Source of the DNA: Sporobacter sp038405045
GTDB taxonomy: Bacteria > Bacillota > Clostridia > Oscillospirales > Oscillospiraceae
Length of the DNA stretch: 64,000 nt
Direction: 5' to 3'
NCBI GenBank assembly: GCA_038405045.1
Contig: JBBZIV010000001.1
Location: 1,054,001-1,118,000 of the forward strand
Under the pieces are notes generated by a model, which saw only the letters and a list, made by a program, of their open reading frames with translations, did no database searches and had not been told where the DNA came from. Below, one piece after another: positions 25,039 through 32,957 of this stretch. Each line of letters opens with the position of its first letter. The stretch's first letter is position 1. Both the position numbers and the translations under genes were made by a program.

Positions 25039-26082
25039 ATGGGGATTACTAAATTATATAAAAAGCTGTTTTCCGGCTTCTTGCTTTTGACAGTTTTGGC
25101 GTTTTCCTGTCCCGGGGCGCTGGCTGCCGGGAAAGCACTCATCCCAATGGGCAACGCGGTCGGCATTTCACTGTCCTCGGACGGTGTTATGGTTGTCGGC
25201 GTACCAGAGACGATGCCGGACGGCGTGACAGCGTCACCGGCACGCGACGCTGGTGTAGCCGTCGGCGATATTATCACACAAATCGGTTCTCAGCACGTCT
25301 CGTCCAACGACGACCTCAAGGCGGCAATTAAAATGCTGGATGGTTCGCCTGTTGCAATGACGGTTTTACGCGGCGGCAAAACGCTGTCGCTGAAAATGAC
25401 GCCGCATAAAAGCAATGACGGCGCGTGCGAGCTCGGCTTGTGGCTGCGCGACGGTATCGCCGGTATAGGCACACTGACGTTCTATGACCCCGAAACGCAT
25501 CTTTTTGGCGCACTTGGGCACGCCATCAACGACGCGGAGACGGGTGTTCTCATCCCGCTGCGCACAGGACAGATCATGCGTTCGGCCGTAACGGACGTTA
25601 TCTTAGGCAAAGCCGGTATGCCCGGTCAGCTGCACGGAACATTTAATACAGAAAGCGTTCTCGGGACGCTGATGAAAAATTCGACAAGCGGCATTTTCGG
25701 AACGCTGGACAGTAAGGACCTGATTGCTGGAAAAACGGCCGTTCCGATTGCCAAAACATCGGAAATAAAGACGGGTCCAGCCAAGATCCTCTCGAACGTC
25801 TCCGGAACTGACGTCGTATCCTATGACGTCGAGATCACACGCGTGTACACCGGCACCGAGGCAGTCGGCCGCACCATGATGATCACCGTGACCGACAAGC
25901 GCCTGATTGAGAAGACAGGCGGCATCGTTCAGGGGATGAGCGGCAGCCCCATCCTGCAGGACGGCAAGCTTATCGGCGCCGTGACGCATGTGCTCGTCAA
26001 CGACCCGACGAAGGGCTATGGTATTGATATCGAAAACATGCTGAGCACCGCAAAAAGCACCGCCCCGTCAAAAGCGGCATAA
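25039..26082 (+). CDS. spoIVB: SpoIVB serine peptidase
   Basis: SpoIVB is secreted from the forespore and triggers pro-sigma-K processing by cleaving SpoIVFA. It has an N-terminal membrane anchor (LFSGFLLLTVLAFSCPGALA), then a PDZ domain (about residues 50-120: GVPETMPDGVTASPARDAGVAVGDIITQIG), then an S55 peptidase domain. The catalytic His is in LFGALGHAINDAETG and the Ser in VQGMSGSPILQDG. It is 347 residues long, slightly shorter than in B. subtilis. The family is confined to spore formers. Confidence 0.96.
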   Translation: MGITKLYKKLFSGFLLLTVLAFSCPGALAAGKALIPMGNAVGISLSSDGVMVVGVPETMPDGVTASPARDAGVAVGDIITQIGSQHVSSNDDLKAAIKMLDGSPVAMTVLRGGKTLSLKMTPHKSNDGACELGLWLRDGIAGIGTLTFYDPETHLFGALGHAINDAETGVLIPLRTGQIMRSAVTDVILGKAGMPGQLHGTFNTESVLGTLMKNSTSGIFGTLDSKDLIAGKTAVPIAKTSEIKTGPAKILSNVSGTDVVSYDVEITRVYTGTEAVGRTMMITVTDKRLIEKTGGIVQGMSGSPILQDGKLIGAVTHVLVNDPTKGYGIDIENMLSTAKSTAPSKAA

Positions 26083-26090
26083 AATAGAAC

Positions 26091-26122
26091 AAGACCGGGG
26101 GCTTAAAGGCCGCCGGTCTTCT
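26091..26122 (+). terminator. terminator of spoIVB
   Basis: AAGACCGG and CCGGTCTT flank an inner GGGC/GGCC, followed by CTTCT, 10 bp after the stop. The T-run is interrupted. Confidence 0.65.
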
Positions 26123-26226
26123 TCTAATTCAGGGTATCTAAACAAATAAGTACAAAAAATTAAAAAAACAATAATTGCAGGAGATAATTTTACAAAAACA
26201 ACACGTCATTGTGCCATGTAAAAACG

Positions 26227-26255
26227 TTGGAAAATGACGATAGATATGTTAGAAT
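26227..26255 (+). promoter_or_regulatory. orphan sigma-A promoter
   Basis: TTGGAA (26227-26232), a 17-bp spacer and TAGAAT (26250-26255). No protein gene starts downstream on this strand; a strong terminator lies 30 bp on. Confidence 0.6.
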
Positions 26256-26261
26256 ACGTTT

Positions 26262-26322
26262 CGGTAAAACGAACGGGCAAGGGTGCTTTTGTGACAGCCG
26301 AACTGTCATGAAAGCTTTTTTT
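26262..26322 (+). ncRNA. candidate small RNA of about 60 nt
   Basis: A sigma-A-like promoter is followed within 60 bp by a perfect intrinsic terminator: GCTTTTGTGACAG / CTGTCATGAAAGC, a 13-bp stem with two G-U pairs, loop CCGAA and seven T at 26316-26322. No coding frame fits. The T-run overlaps the stop of the convergent tmcAL. The rest of the spoIVB-tmcAL gap (26123-26226) is AT-rich and shows nothing else. Confidence 0.45.
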
Positions 26323-27532
26323 AGGGATGAAGCCGGTTCATTGCGCCCACAATGCGGGGGCTTCTCATCCACTCCTGACCGCCACTTCTGTTTTCAGCCC
26401 CCGGGCAGGCCAGCACATAAAAGTCCGTAGCGGCTGCTTCCTTTCGAAAAAGCGACAGCGCCGGGCCATTCAGCCCCTTCGCTGAAGCCGGCTTTGTGAT
26501 GACCGGCAGGCTTGACGTTTCTTTGATGTGATGCAAGACGGCCATCCCCGTTTTATTGAGCGCCAGCACACGCGCAAAGCAGGGCATGGCGCGGCTTTCA
26601 GACGCGGTCAGTCCCAAAGCGGCGCACATGACCATCCGACGCAGCCGCGAGAGAGCGTACCGCTTCGTTTTTGTCATGCCGTAGAGTGCTTCAAGCGTCG
26701 GTGCCGTCAAAGCCGCGCGCATCAGGCGGCGCTCCAGCCCTTCCGAGGCGTCGGGCAGAGCGGCAAAATCGTCGGGCTTCAGCATTCTCAGGCGCGCCAA
26801 AAGCGCCGTTTCGATACCGGCCATAAAAACAGGGCCGCGGCGCGCGGCGATTTCCGCGCGATATAGACGCCCGGCCTCTTCCGGTATGAACGGCCATATC
26901 TCTTTTCCAGCCCGCATTTGGGCTCTCAGGGCGGAAGCCGATTCATTTCCCGGTGAATCATGCGCCGCACCGAGACGGCGGACTGTGACCGGCAGCATCG
27001 ATGCGCCAAGTGTTTTAAGCGCTTTGATATATTCGATGCCAAGAATGTTGTTCGGCGTTTCCAAAAGACACGCCTTCTCCCCAAAAAGCCGGTATGCTGC
27101 CCGCTGCCGCGCCACGGCATAAGAGACGCCTAACATCAGCTCCTTTTGAATCAGCCCATCCATTTCCGGCCGAAGCAGGCCTTCGGCGACCTCGGCAAGC
27201 GGCGCCACATCGCCCGCCTCGCTGCCGAAGGACAAATGCGTGATAACGCCAAGCGCATTTAACAGCGCAACGCCGCCCAGCGCAAACAGGGCTGCCGACG
27301 ACAGAACGGACGGCAGCGGCAGCTCGACAACAAGGTCTGCCCCGCACAAAACGGCGGCCTCGGCCCGCGCGTGCTTGCTGAACACGGCCAGCTCACCGCG
27401 CTGTACAAAATTACCGCTCATCGCGCAGACAATGGCTGTATCCGCACCGAGCAGGCGGCGTGTTTCCGCAATGTGATGGACGTGACCGTTGTGAATGGGG
27501 TTATATTCACTGATGATACCGGCGATTTTCAA
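26321..27532 (-). CDS. tmcAL: tRNA(Met) cytidine acetate ligase TmcAL
   Basis: TmcAL forms N4-acetylcytidine at the wobble position of elongator tRNA-Met using acetate and ATP. The nucleotidyltransferase motif is GIISEYNPIHNGHVHHI (residues 4-20). AMSGNFVQRGELAVFSKHARAE and LVVELPLPSVLSSA are conserved family blocks. At 403 residues it is full length. It starts with TTG, with GGAGG 8 nt upstream. It sits head-to-head with ackA, common in Clostridia. Acetate kinase and an acetate-using tRNA enzyme are thus neighbours. Confidence 0.94.
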   Translation of the reverse strand: MKIAGIISEYNPIHNGHVHHIAETRRLLGADTAIVCAMSGNFVQRGELAVFSKHARAEAAVLCGADLVVELPLPSVLSSAALFALGGVALLNALGVITHLSFGSEAGDVAPLAEVAEGLLRPEMDGLIQKELMLGVSYAVARQRAAYRLFGEKACLLETPNNILGIEYIKALKTLGASMLPVTVRRLGAAHDSPGNESASALRAQMRAGKEIWPFIPEEAGRLYRAEIAARRGPVFMAGIETALLARLRMLKPDDFAALPDASEGLERRLMRAALTAPTLEALYGMTKTKRYALSRLRRMVMCAALGLTASESRAMPCFARVLALNKTGMAVLHHIKETSSLPVITKPASAKGLNGPALSLFRKEAAATDFYVLACPGAENRSGGQEWMRSPRIVGAMNRLHP

Positions 27533-27646
27533 CGTATGAACCTCCGTTCATCGGTTTTACAAGATGACAACATAAATCATACATCACCTTTTATCTTCAG
27601 ATATTATTGTAAAGCATGTATATTAATTTTCAAGGGGTTTGCATAA

Positions 27647-28843
27647 ATGAACGTATTAGTCATTAACGCCGGCAGCTCGTCACTCAAATATCAGTTGTTC
27701 GATATGGAAAACGAGATGGTTGCCGCCAAAGGCCTGTGCGAGCGCATCGGTATCGACGGCCGCATGAAGCACACGCCGCTCGTCGGCGAAAAACCTGAGT
27801 ACAAAGCCGATATCGCGTTGCCAACACACGCCGAGGCCATCGCCGCCGTTATCAAGATGTTGACAAGCCCGGCACACGGCGTCATTTCAAGCCTTGAGGA
27901 GATTGGTGCCGTCGGCCACCGCGTGCTGCACGGCGGGCAGCGCTTTTCCAGCAGTGTCCTGATTGATCCTGGCGTTATCCGCGCAATTACGGAGTACATC
28001 CCGATGGGGCCTCTTCATATTCCGGCAAATCTGATGGGCATCAAGGCCTGCCAAAAAGCGATGCCGGGCGTGCCGCAGGTCGCCGTGTTCGACACGGCTT
28101 TTCATCAGACGATGCCGAAGCATGCCTTTATCTACCCAATTCCTTATTTTTATTATGAAAAATACGGCGTCCGCCGCTATGGGTTTCACGGCACGTCGCA
28201 CCGTTACGTCTCGCAGATGGCGATTGAGTTTCTCGGCATCCCTGTGGAAGGCTCGCGCATTATCACCTGCCATCTCGGCAACGGCTCGTCACTGGCGGCC
28301 GTAAAAGACGGCAAGTGTATTGACACAACGATGGGCCTCACCCCGCTGGAAGGTCTGCCGATGGGCACGCGCAGCGGCAGCATCGACCCGGCGATCGTCG
28401 AATTCATGCACAACCATGAGGGGCTGTCAATCCATCAGGCGATGGAGGTGCTCAACAAAGAATCCGGTGTCCTCGGCATTTCCGGTGTCTCCTCCGACTT
28501 CCGCGACATTGAGGAGGCGGCGGCCGAGGGCAATGACCGCGCACAGCTGGCGCTTGATTACTTTAACTACTGCGCCAAAAAATATATCGGTTCCTACATT
28601 GCCGCCCTTGGCGGCGCGGACGCCATTGTCTTTACCGCCGGTCTCGGCGAAAACTCGCCGGAGACGCGGGAGGCTGTGATGGACGGCTTGGAAGGGTTCG
28701 GCATCCGTCTTGACAAGGAGAAAAACAAATTCAGAGGCCAGGCCCGTGATATCACAGGCGAGGGCTCATCAGTCCGGATTATTGTTATCCCGACGAATGA
28801 GGAGCTCGTCATCGCCAGGGACACAAAAGCCATCGTCGAGTAA
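27647..28843 (+). CDS. ackA: acetate kinase
   Basis: Acetate kinase converts acetyl phosphate and ADP to acetate and ATP, a main energy step in fermenters. Visible signatures are NVLVINAGSSSLKYQLF (residues 2-18), VFDTAFHQTMP, YGVRRYGFHGTSHRY, CHLGNGSSLAA with TMGLTPLEGLPMGTRSG, and IVFTAGLGENSP. It is 398 residues long, normal. The usual partner pta is not beside it. Confidence 0.98.
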   Translation: MNVLVINAGSSSLKYQLFDMENEMVAAKGLCERIGIDGRMKHTPLVGEKPEYKADIALPTHAEAIAAVIKMLTSPAHGVISSLEEIGAVGHRVLHGGQRFSSSVLIDPGVIRAITEYIPMGPLHIPANLMGIKACQKAMPGVPQVAVFDTAFHQTMPKHAFIYPIPYFYYEKYGVRRYGFHGTSHRYVSQMAIEFLGIPVEGSRIITCHLGNGSSLAAVKDGKCIDTTMGLTPLEGLPMGTRSGSIDPAIVEFMHNHEGLSIHQAMEVLNKESGVLGISGVSSDFRDIEEAAAEGNDRAQLALDYFNYCAKKYIGSYIAALGGADAIVFTAGLGENSPETREAVMDGLEGFGIRLDKEKNKFRGQARDITGEGSSVRIIVIPTNEELVIARDTKAIVE

Positions 28844-28859
28844 TAAAAAGGAATAAAAT

Positions 28860-28900
28860 GCGCCGGAAGTCCGCTTCGTCGGACCGCCGGCGCGTTTTTT
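28860..28900 (+). terminator. terminator of ackA
   Basis: GCGCCGG..GTCCG and CGGAC..CCGGCGC make a long GC stem followed by GTTTTTTT. Confidence 0.9.
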
Positions 28901-28929
28901 TGCGCTGTTTCCTGTCGCGCAATTTGAGG

Positions 28930-28958
28930 TTGACAGCGTTCGGCAGACAGACTATTCT
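28930..28958 (+). promoter_or_regulatory. sigma-A promoter of the acyltransferase-SDR pair
   Basis: Consensus TTGACA (28930-28935), a 17-bp spacer and TATTCT (28953-28958), about 105 bp upstream of the first gene. Confidence 0.65.
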
Positions 28959-29067
28959 AGTCCTAGCATCTTTTGGGAAACAAGCATCCAGTAATTCTTA
29001 TGCCTGCGGTGATTATAGGCGTCATTGGCGCTTTTAATAAATTGTGCCGACAGCGGCGGAACGGACG

Positions 29068-30246
29068 ATGATGACGATGGATATTTTTGAAAAATGCTAT
29101 GCCTTTACGGCTGCCGACGATGCGAAAAAAGAGGGTATTTATCCTTATTTCCATGCGCTGGAATCGCGGCAGGACGTTGAAGTTATTATGGAAGGCAAAC
29201 GCCGAATCATGCTCGGCTCCAACAACTATCTTGGGCTGACGACGCACCCTGACATCATTGAGGCCGGTCGTGCGGCTTTTGAAAAATACGGCTCCGGCTG
29301 TTCCGGCTCACGCTTTTTGAACGGAACACTGGAAATGCATTTAGAGCTGGAAGATGAGCTGGCCTCTTTTGTGAACAAGGCATCGGCTGTCACCTTCTCA
29401 ACAGGCTTCCAATCCAATCTCGGCATCATCAGCGCCGTCGTCGGGCACGGCGACTATGTCGTCTGCGACCGAGAAAACCACGCGAGTATTTATGACGGCT
29501 GCCGTCTCAGCTTCGGCAAAATGGTTCGTTTTCTGCACAGCGACATGGCAGACCTTGAGCGCGTGCTGCAGAGCATCCCGGAAGGGGCCGGCAAACTGAT
29601 TGTGACAGACGGCGTCTTTAGCATGGGCGGCGACATCGCCCGTCTGCCGGATATTGTAGCCCTTGGTAAAAAATACGGCGCGCGGATTATGGTTGACGAT
29701 GCGCACGGGCTCGGCATTCTTGGCAACGGCGGGCGCGGCACCGCCGATTACTTTGGGCTGACGGACGATGTGGACATCATCATGTCAACGTTCAGCAAAT
29801 CTTTGGCCAGTCTTGGCGGCTTTATGGCGGCCAGCGACAAGGTGTGCGACTTCGTGCGCCACAATTCCCGGCCGTTTATTTTCTCGGCCTCCATCCCGCC
29901 AGCCAACTGCGCGACGGCATTGGCGGCGCTCCGCCATCTGAAAAAGCACCCGGAGATTGTCAAGCGCCTCAACGACCTGTCCGTCTATATGCGCCGCGGT
30001 CTACTGGCGCGCGGCATTGAAATTAAAATGTCTCAGACGCCGATCATCCCGATTTATACCTATGAGGTGACAAACACGCTCATCAAAGCAAAGGCTCTTT
30101 ACGACGCGGGCGTTTATGTCAATCCGGTTATGCCGCCTGCAACACCACAAAACGAATGCCTTTTGCGAACGAGCTATATGGCGACGCACACCGAAGCGCT
30201 TCTTGACGAGGCGCTTGACATCCTTAAAGACGTTTTGGTGAGCTGA
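29068..30246 (+). CDS. alpha-oxoamine synthase, serine palmitoyltransferase-like
   Basis: This PLP enzyme is of the family that joins an amino acid and an acyl-CoA (KBL, BioF, HemA, SPT). The PLP lysine is in MSTFSKSLASLGGF, DDAHGLG binds the cofactor ring, and YGSGCSGSRFLNGTLEMH is the glycine/acyl region. From memory of Bacteroides SPT, the opening GIYPYF, the CDRENHASI.DG and NPVMPPA blocks and the ending MATHT match SPT better than KBL or BioF. An SDR follows after 1 bp, as expected for a 3-ketosphinganine reductase. The start among ATG 29068, 29071 and 29077 is uncertain; 29068 fits GGCGGA best. Confidence 0.85.
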   Translation: MMTMDIFEKCYAFTAADDAKKEGIYPYFHALESRQDVEVIMEGKRRIMLGSNNYLGLTTHPDIIEAGRAAFEKYGSGCSGSRFLNGTLEMHLELEDELASFVNKASAVTFSTGFQSNLGIISAVVGHGDYVVCDRENHASIYDGCRLSFGKMVRFLHSDMADLERVLQSIPEGAGKLIVTDGVFSMGGDIARLPDIVALGKKYGARIMVDDAHGLGILGNGGRGTADYFGLTDDVDIIMSTFSKSLASLGGFMAASDKVCDFVRHNSRPFIFSASIPPANCATALAALRHLKKHPEIVKRLNDLSVYMRRGLLARGIEIKMSQTPIIPIYTYEVTNTLIKAKALYDAGVYVNPVMPPATPQNECLLRTSYMATHTEALLDEALDILKDVLVS

Positions 30247-30247
30247 G

Positions 30248-31033
30248 ATGAATGAGGTTGTTATTTTAACGGGCGGCAGCCGCGGTATCGGCTACGCAAC
30301 AGCAAAGAGCTTTGCCGTAAAGGGCTGCAAAATTTATGAAATCAGCCGCCATGCGGTTGAAAATCCCGGCGTCATCCATCTTCAGGGCGACGTGACCGAC
30401 CCGGCGTCCATTCATGCCGCCGTCCAGCAGGTCCTTGAACGCGAGGGTCGTATTGACGTGCTCGTGTGCAACGCGGGGACCGTTCTTTCCGGTGCAATTG
30501 AGTTCACGGAGCCGGAGCAGATCAAAATGCTCTTTGACCTCAATTTCTTTGGGACGGTCAACGCCGTTCGCGCCGTCCTGCCGTTGATGAGAAAAGCCGG
30601 GCGCGGGCGTATCGTCTGTACGAGCTCGATGGCCGCCCCCTTCCCGATTCCCTTTCAGGCGTATTATTCGGCTTCGAAAACGGCAGTTTACGCCTTCTCG
30701 AGCGCCCTCGCGGGCGAGGTAAAAAAATTCGGCGTCAGCGTCACGGCTGTTTTGCCCGGCGACACAAAAACCGACCCCATCCGGCATAAATTCCACGTGG
30801 GTGACGATGTCTACGGCGGCATGATTTCACGCTCCGTCGCCGTGATGGAGCATGATGAACGTAACGGCATGTCCCCGGACACGGTTGGCAGCATCATCAG
30901 TACCATCGCACTGAAAAAACGCGTCAGACCTCTTTACGCCATCGGCTTTATATCAAAAATTCAGCTCTTATTAAAGCGCCTGTTTACTGAAGCCTTTGTG
31001 CAAAAAATCATCGGCGCGATGTATGTCAAATAA
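30248..31033 (+). CDS. short-chain dehydrogenase/reductase
   Basis: This NAD(P)-dependent Rossmann-fold reductase has the cofactor loop TGGSRGIG (residues 8-15), NAGTVLSG, the catalytic Ser in VCTSSMAA and the YSASK pair. A C-terminal extension (residues 220-261) with YAIGFISKIQLLLKRLF is hydrophobic/amphipathic and may touch membrane lipid. It is fused by a 1-bp spacing to the SPT-like gene, so reduction of the ketone made by that enzyme is the simplest idea. The substrate is not proven. Confidence 0.88.
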   Translation: MNEVVILTGGSRGIGYATAKSFAVKGCKIYEISRHAVENPGVIHLQGDVTDPASIHAAVQQVLEREGRIDVLVCNAGTVLSGAIEFTEPEQIKMLFDLNFFGTVNAVRAVLPLMRKAGRGRIVCTSSMAAPFPIPFQAYYSASKTAVYAFSSALAGEVKKFGVSVTAVLPGDTKTDPIRHKFHVGDDVYGGMISRSVAVMEHDERNGMSPDTVGSIISTIALKKRVRPLYAIGFISKIQLLLKRLFTEAFVQKIIGAMYVK

Positions 31034-31070
31034 ACGAGCCATTTTGCAATAAGAACGCCATCTTTTTGTA

Positions 31071-31099
31071 TTGACAAGAGTGAATCGGGATGATAAACT
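31071..31099 (+). promoter_or_regulatory. sigma-A promoter of rplU-rpmA
   Basis: TTGACA (31071-31076), a 17-bp spacer and TAAACT (31094-31099). Confidence 0.75.
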
Positions 31100-31187
31100 T
31101 TACAAGCCGCTTTGAACGGGCTTGAAGCGAAAACAACTGTTTTCCGCCCCTAGAGCGAGTCTCAACAATATGAGGTGAAAAAAGAGC
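31100..31187 (+). promoter_or_regulatory. ribosomal protein L21 leader
   Basis: The roughly 85-nt 5' leader of rplU contains paired segments (AAGCCGCTTTGAACGGGCTTGAAGCG, GAAAACAACTGTTTTCC) in the position of the L21 leader element known in Firmicutes, through which L21 regulates its own mRNA. Assignment is by position and helices, not by model search. Confidence 0.55.
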
Positions 31188-31499
31188 ATGCATGCAGTGA
31201 TTGAAACAGGCGGCAAACAGTACCGCGTGACCGAGGGCGATGTCATCTACATCGAAAAGCTCCCGATGGAAGCCAACGACAAGGTCACGTTTGACAAGGT
31301 GCTCGCCGTCATCGGCGAAGGCGTTTCGTCATTCGGCGCACCGACGGTGGCCGGAGCGAGCGTTATGGGCAGCATTATTAAAAACGGCAGATCCAAAAAA
31401 ATCATCGTGTATAAGATGCACGCAAAAAAAGGGTATCGCCGGAAGCAGGGTCACAGACAGTCCTACACAAAGGTTCAGATTGAAAAAATCTCCGTCTGA
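31188..31499 (+). CDS. rplU: 50S ribosomal protein L21
   Basis: L21 is recognised from MHAVIETGGKQYRVTEGDVIYIEKL and the basic C-terminal KKGYRRKQGHRQSYTKV. It is 103 residues long, normal. It is the first gene of the rplU-rpmA unit. The small gene for the L27 processing protease (prp/ysxB), usual between them in Firmicutes, is absent. Confidence 0.98.
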   Translation: MHAVIETGGKQYRVTEGDVIYIEKLPMEANDKVTFDKVLAVIGEGVSSFGAPTVAGASVMGSIIKNGRSKKIIVYKMHAKKGYRRKQGHRQSYTKVQIEKISV

Positions 31500-31539
31500 G
31501 GAGATTACGCGATATAAACACAAATCGGAGGTGTAAATC

Positions 31540-31803
31540 ATGGCACATAAAAAGGGCGTCGGTTCAACAAAGAACGGCCGTGACAGTAAATCCAAGCGCC
31601 TTGGGCCCAAGCGCGCCGACGGGCAGTTTGTCCTCGCGGGCAACATCCTTGTCCGCCAGCGCGGCACACATATCCATCCGGGCACGAATGTCGGCCGCGG
31701 CAGCGATGATACGCTGTTTGCGCTTGTTGACGGCAAGGTCAGCTTTGAGCATCTGGGCAAAGACCGTAAATGCGTTTCGGTCTACGAAGAGCTCGCGCAG
31801 TAA
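31540..31803 (+). CDS. rpmA: 50S ribosomal protein L27
   Basis: L27 sits at the peptidyl-transferase centre. It is 87 residues long and begins directly with MAHKKGVGSTKNGRDSKSKR. The N-terminal extension (xxLxxQFFA) that Bacillus and Staphylococcus L27 carry, and that the Prp protease removes, is not there. The ATG follows GGAGGTG. The missing extension agrees with the missing prp gene upstream. Confidence 0.98.
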   Translation: MAHKKGVGSTKNGRDSKSKRLGPKRADGQFVLAGNILVRQRGTHIHPGTNVGRGSDDTLFALVDGKVSFEHLGKDRKCVSVYEELAQ

Positions 31804-31814
31804 CATATTGATTT

Positions 31815-31844
31815 AAAAAGCCGCTCCAAACGGGGCGGCTTTTT
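31815..31844 (+). terminator. terminator of rplU-rpmA
   Basis: AAAAGCCGCTCC-AAAC-GGGGCGGCTTTTT forms a strong hairpin with a T-run. Confidence 0.9.
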
Positions 31845-31860
31845 GCTGTGTGCGCGGGGC

Positions 31861-31889
31861 TTGCATCTTTTTGCCAACCGGCGTATAAT
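31861..31889 (+). promoter_or_regulatory. sigma-A promoter of degV
   Basis: TTGCAT (31861-31866), a 17-bp spacer and consensus TATAAT (31884-31889), 18 bp before the ATG. Confidence 0.75.
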
Positions 31890-31907
31890 GCGCGTGGGGT
31901 GGTAAAT

Positions 31908-32753
31908 ATGCGCATTAAGATCACATCGGACAGCACGTGCGATTTGACGCCGGCGCTTATTGCGCGGCATGACATCACAATTTTTCCGCTCACGATTATC
32001 AAAGGCGACGGCGAATTTCTAGACGGTTTGGAAATCACACCGGAGGACATTTTTGAATACGTTGAAAGCGGCGCTGGTATCACGCACACGTCGGCTGTCA
32101 ACGTCTCCGATTTTGCGGAGAAATTCGCCATATTCTCGAAGGATTACGACGCTGTTATCCACGTCAGCCTCGGCGGCGACTTTTCGGCCTGCTGCCAGAA
32201 CGCCATGATTGCCGCGTCGGACTTCGACAACGTTTTCGTCGTCGATTCACGCAATCTCTCCAGCGGTGTCGGCCATCTCGTCCTTGATGCCGCCGAGATG
32301 GCGGAAGCGGGTCTCCCGGCATCGGAAATTGTTTCAACGCTCAAAGCCCTTGTCGCGACGGTTGACGCCAGCTTTGTCATCGACTCGCTGAAGTACCTGT
32401 ACAGGGGCGGCCGCTGCTCCGGTATCGCGGCGCTCGGCGCAAACGTACTTAAGCTCAAGCCCTGTATTGAGGTTGACGACAGCAAAATGACCGTCGGCAG
32501 AAAGTACCGCGGCGACTTTGACAAAGTCATCCTCCAATACATAACGGACAGGCTGAAAGACCGCAACGACATTGACACGCGGCGCATTTTTATCACGCAC
32601 GCCTCCGGCGTTAAGCCCGCCGTCATCGAGCGTGTGATGGAGACGATCCGATCACTGCAGAATTTTGACGAGATCATTGAATCAATCGCCGGGTGTACCA
32701 TTTCGCATCATTGCGGGCCGGTTTGTCTGGGGATTCTCTATTACAGAAAATAG
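31908..32753 (+). CDS. DegV family fatty-acid-binding protein
   Basis: This DegV/FakB-type protein binds a single fatty acid. Some members present it to fatty acid kinase FakA for incorporation into phospholipids. The motifs are SDSTCDLTP (residues 6-14), ITHTSAVNVSDF, VDSRNLSSGVGHLV and YLYRGGRCSGIAA. It is 281 residues long. The start is ATG 31908 with GGGGTGG and a near-consensus promoter. It is monocistronic, ending at its own terminator. The partner kinase is not in the window. Confidence 0.94.
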   Translation: MRIKITSDSTCDLTPALIARHDITIFPLTIIKGDGEFLDGLEITPEDIFEYVESGAGITHTSAVNVSDFAEKFAIFSKDYDAVIHVSLGGDFSACCQNAMIAASDFDNVFVVDSRNLSSGVGHLVLDAAEMAEAGLPASEIVSTLKALVATVDASFVIDSLKYLYRGGRCSGIAALGANVLKLKPCIEVDDSKMTVGRKYRGDFDKVILQYITDRLKDRNDIDTRRIFITHASGVKPAVIERVMETIRSLQNFDEIIESIAGCTISHHCGPVCLGILYYRK

Positions 32754-32765
32754 GCACAAATTAAA

Positions 32766-32797
32766 AGGGCGCTCACAGTGATGTGAGCGCCCTTTTT
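32766..32797 (+). terminator. terminator of degV
   Basis: GGGCGCTCACA-GTGA-TGTGAGCGCCC is followed by TTTTT: an 11-bp perfect stem. Confidence 0.95.
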
Positions 32798-32816
32798 GTT
32801 GTGTTGTGATAAAGAG

Positions 32817-32933
32817 GCGGGCGGGCATGGAAACCCGCCCCTACAGGGGGTATGATAAACGGGCGGATTTGGAATCCGCCCCTACGGGGGAACGCGCGTT
32901 TATTTTGTAGAGGTCGGCTTCCATGCCGACCCG
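32817..32933. repeat. cluster of three palindromic repeats
   Basis: Three family members lie between degV and galE. 32817-32844 (GGCGGGCATGGAAACCCGCC, CCTAC) and 32861-32885 (GGGCGGATTTGGAATCCGCC, CCTAC) share orientation. 32908-32933 is inverted (GTAG, then GGTCGGCTTCCATGCCGACC). No gene is visible here. Confidence 0.8.
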
Positions 32934-32957
32934 AGCAATGCCTCACGGGTGGGCCTG

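Noticed and set aside
26209..26430. 73-codon plus-strand frame between spoIVB and tmcAL
   Set aside because: It runs through the strong terminator hairpin and into tmcAL antisense, without a ribosome-binding site.
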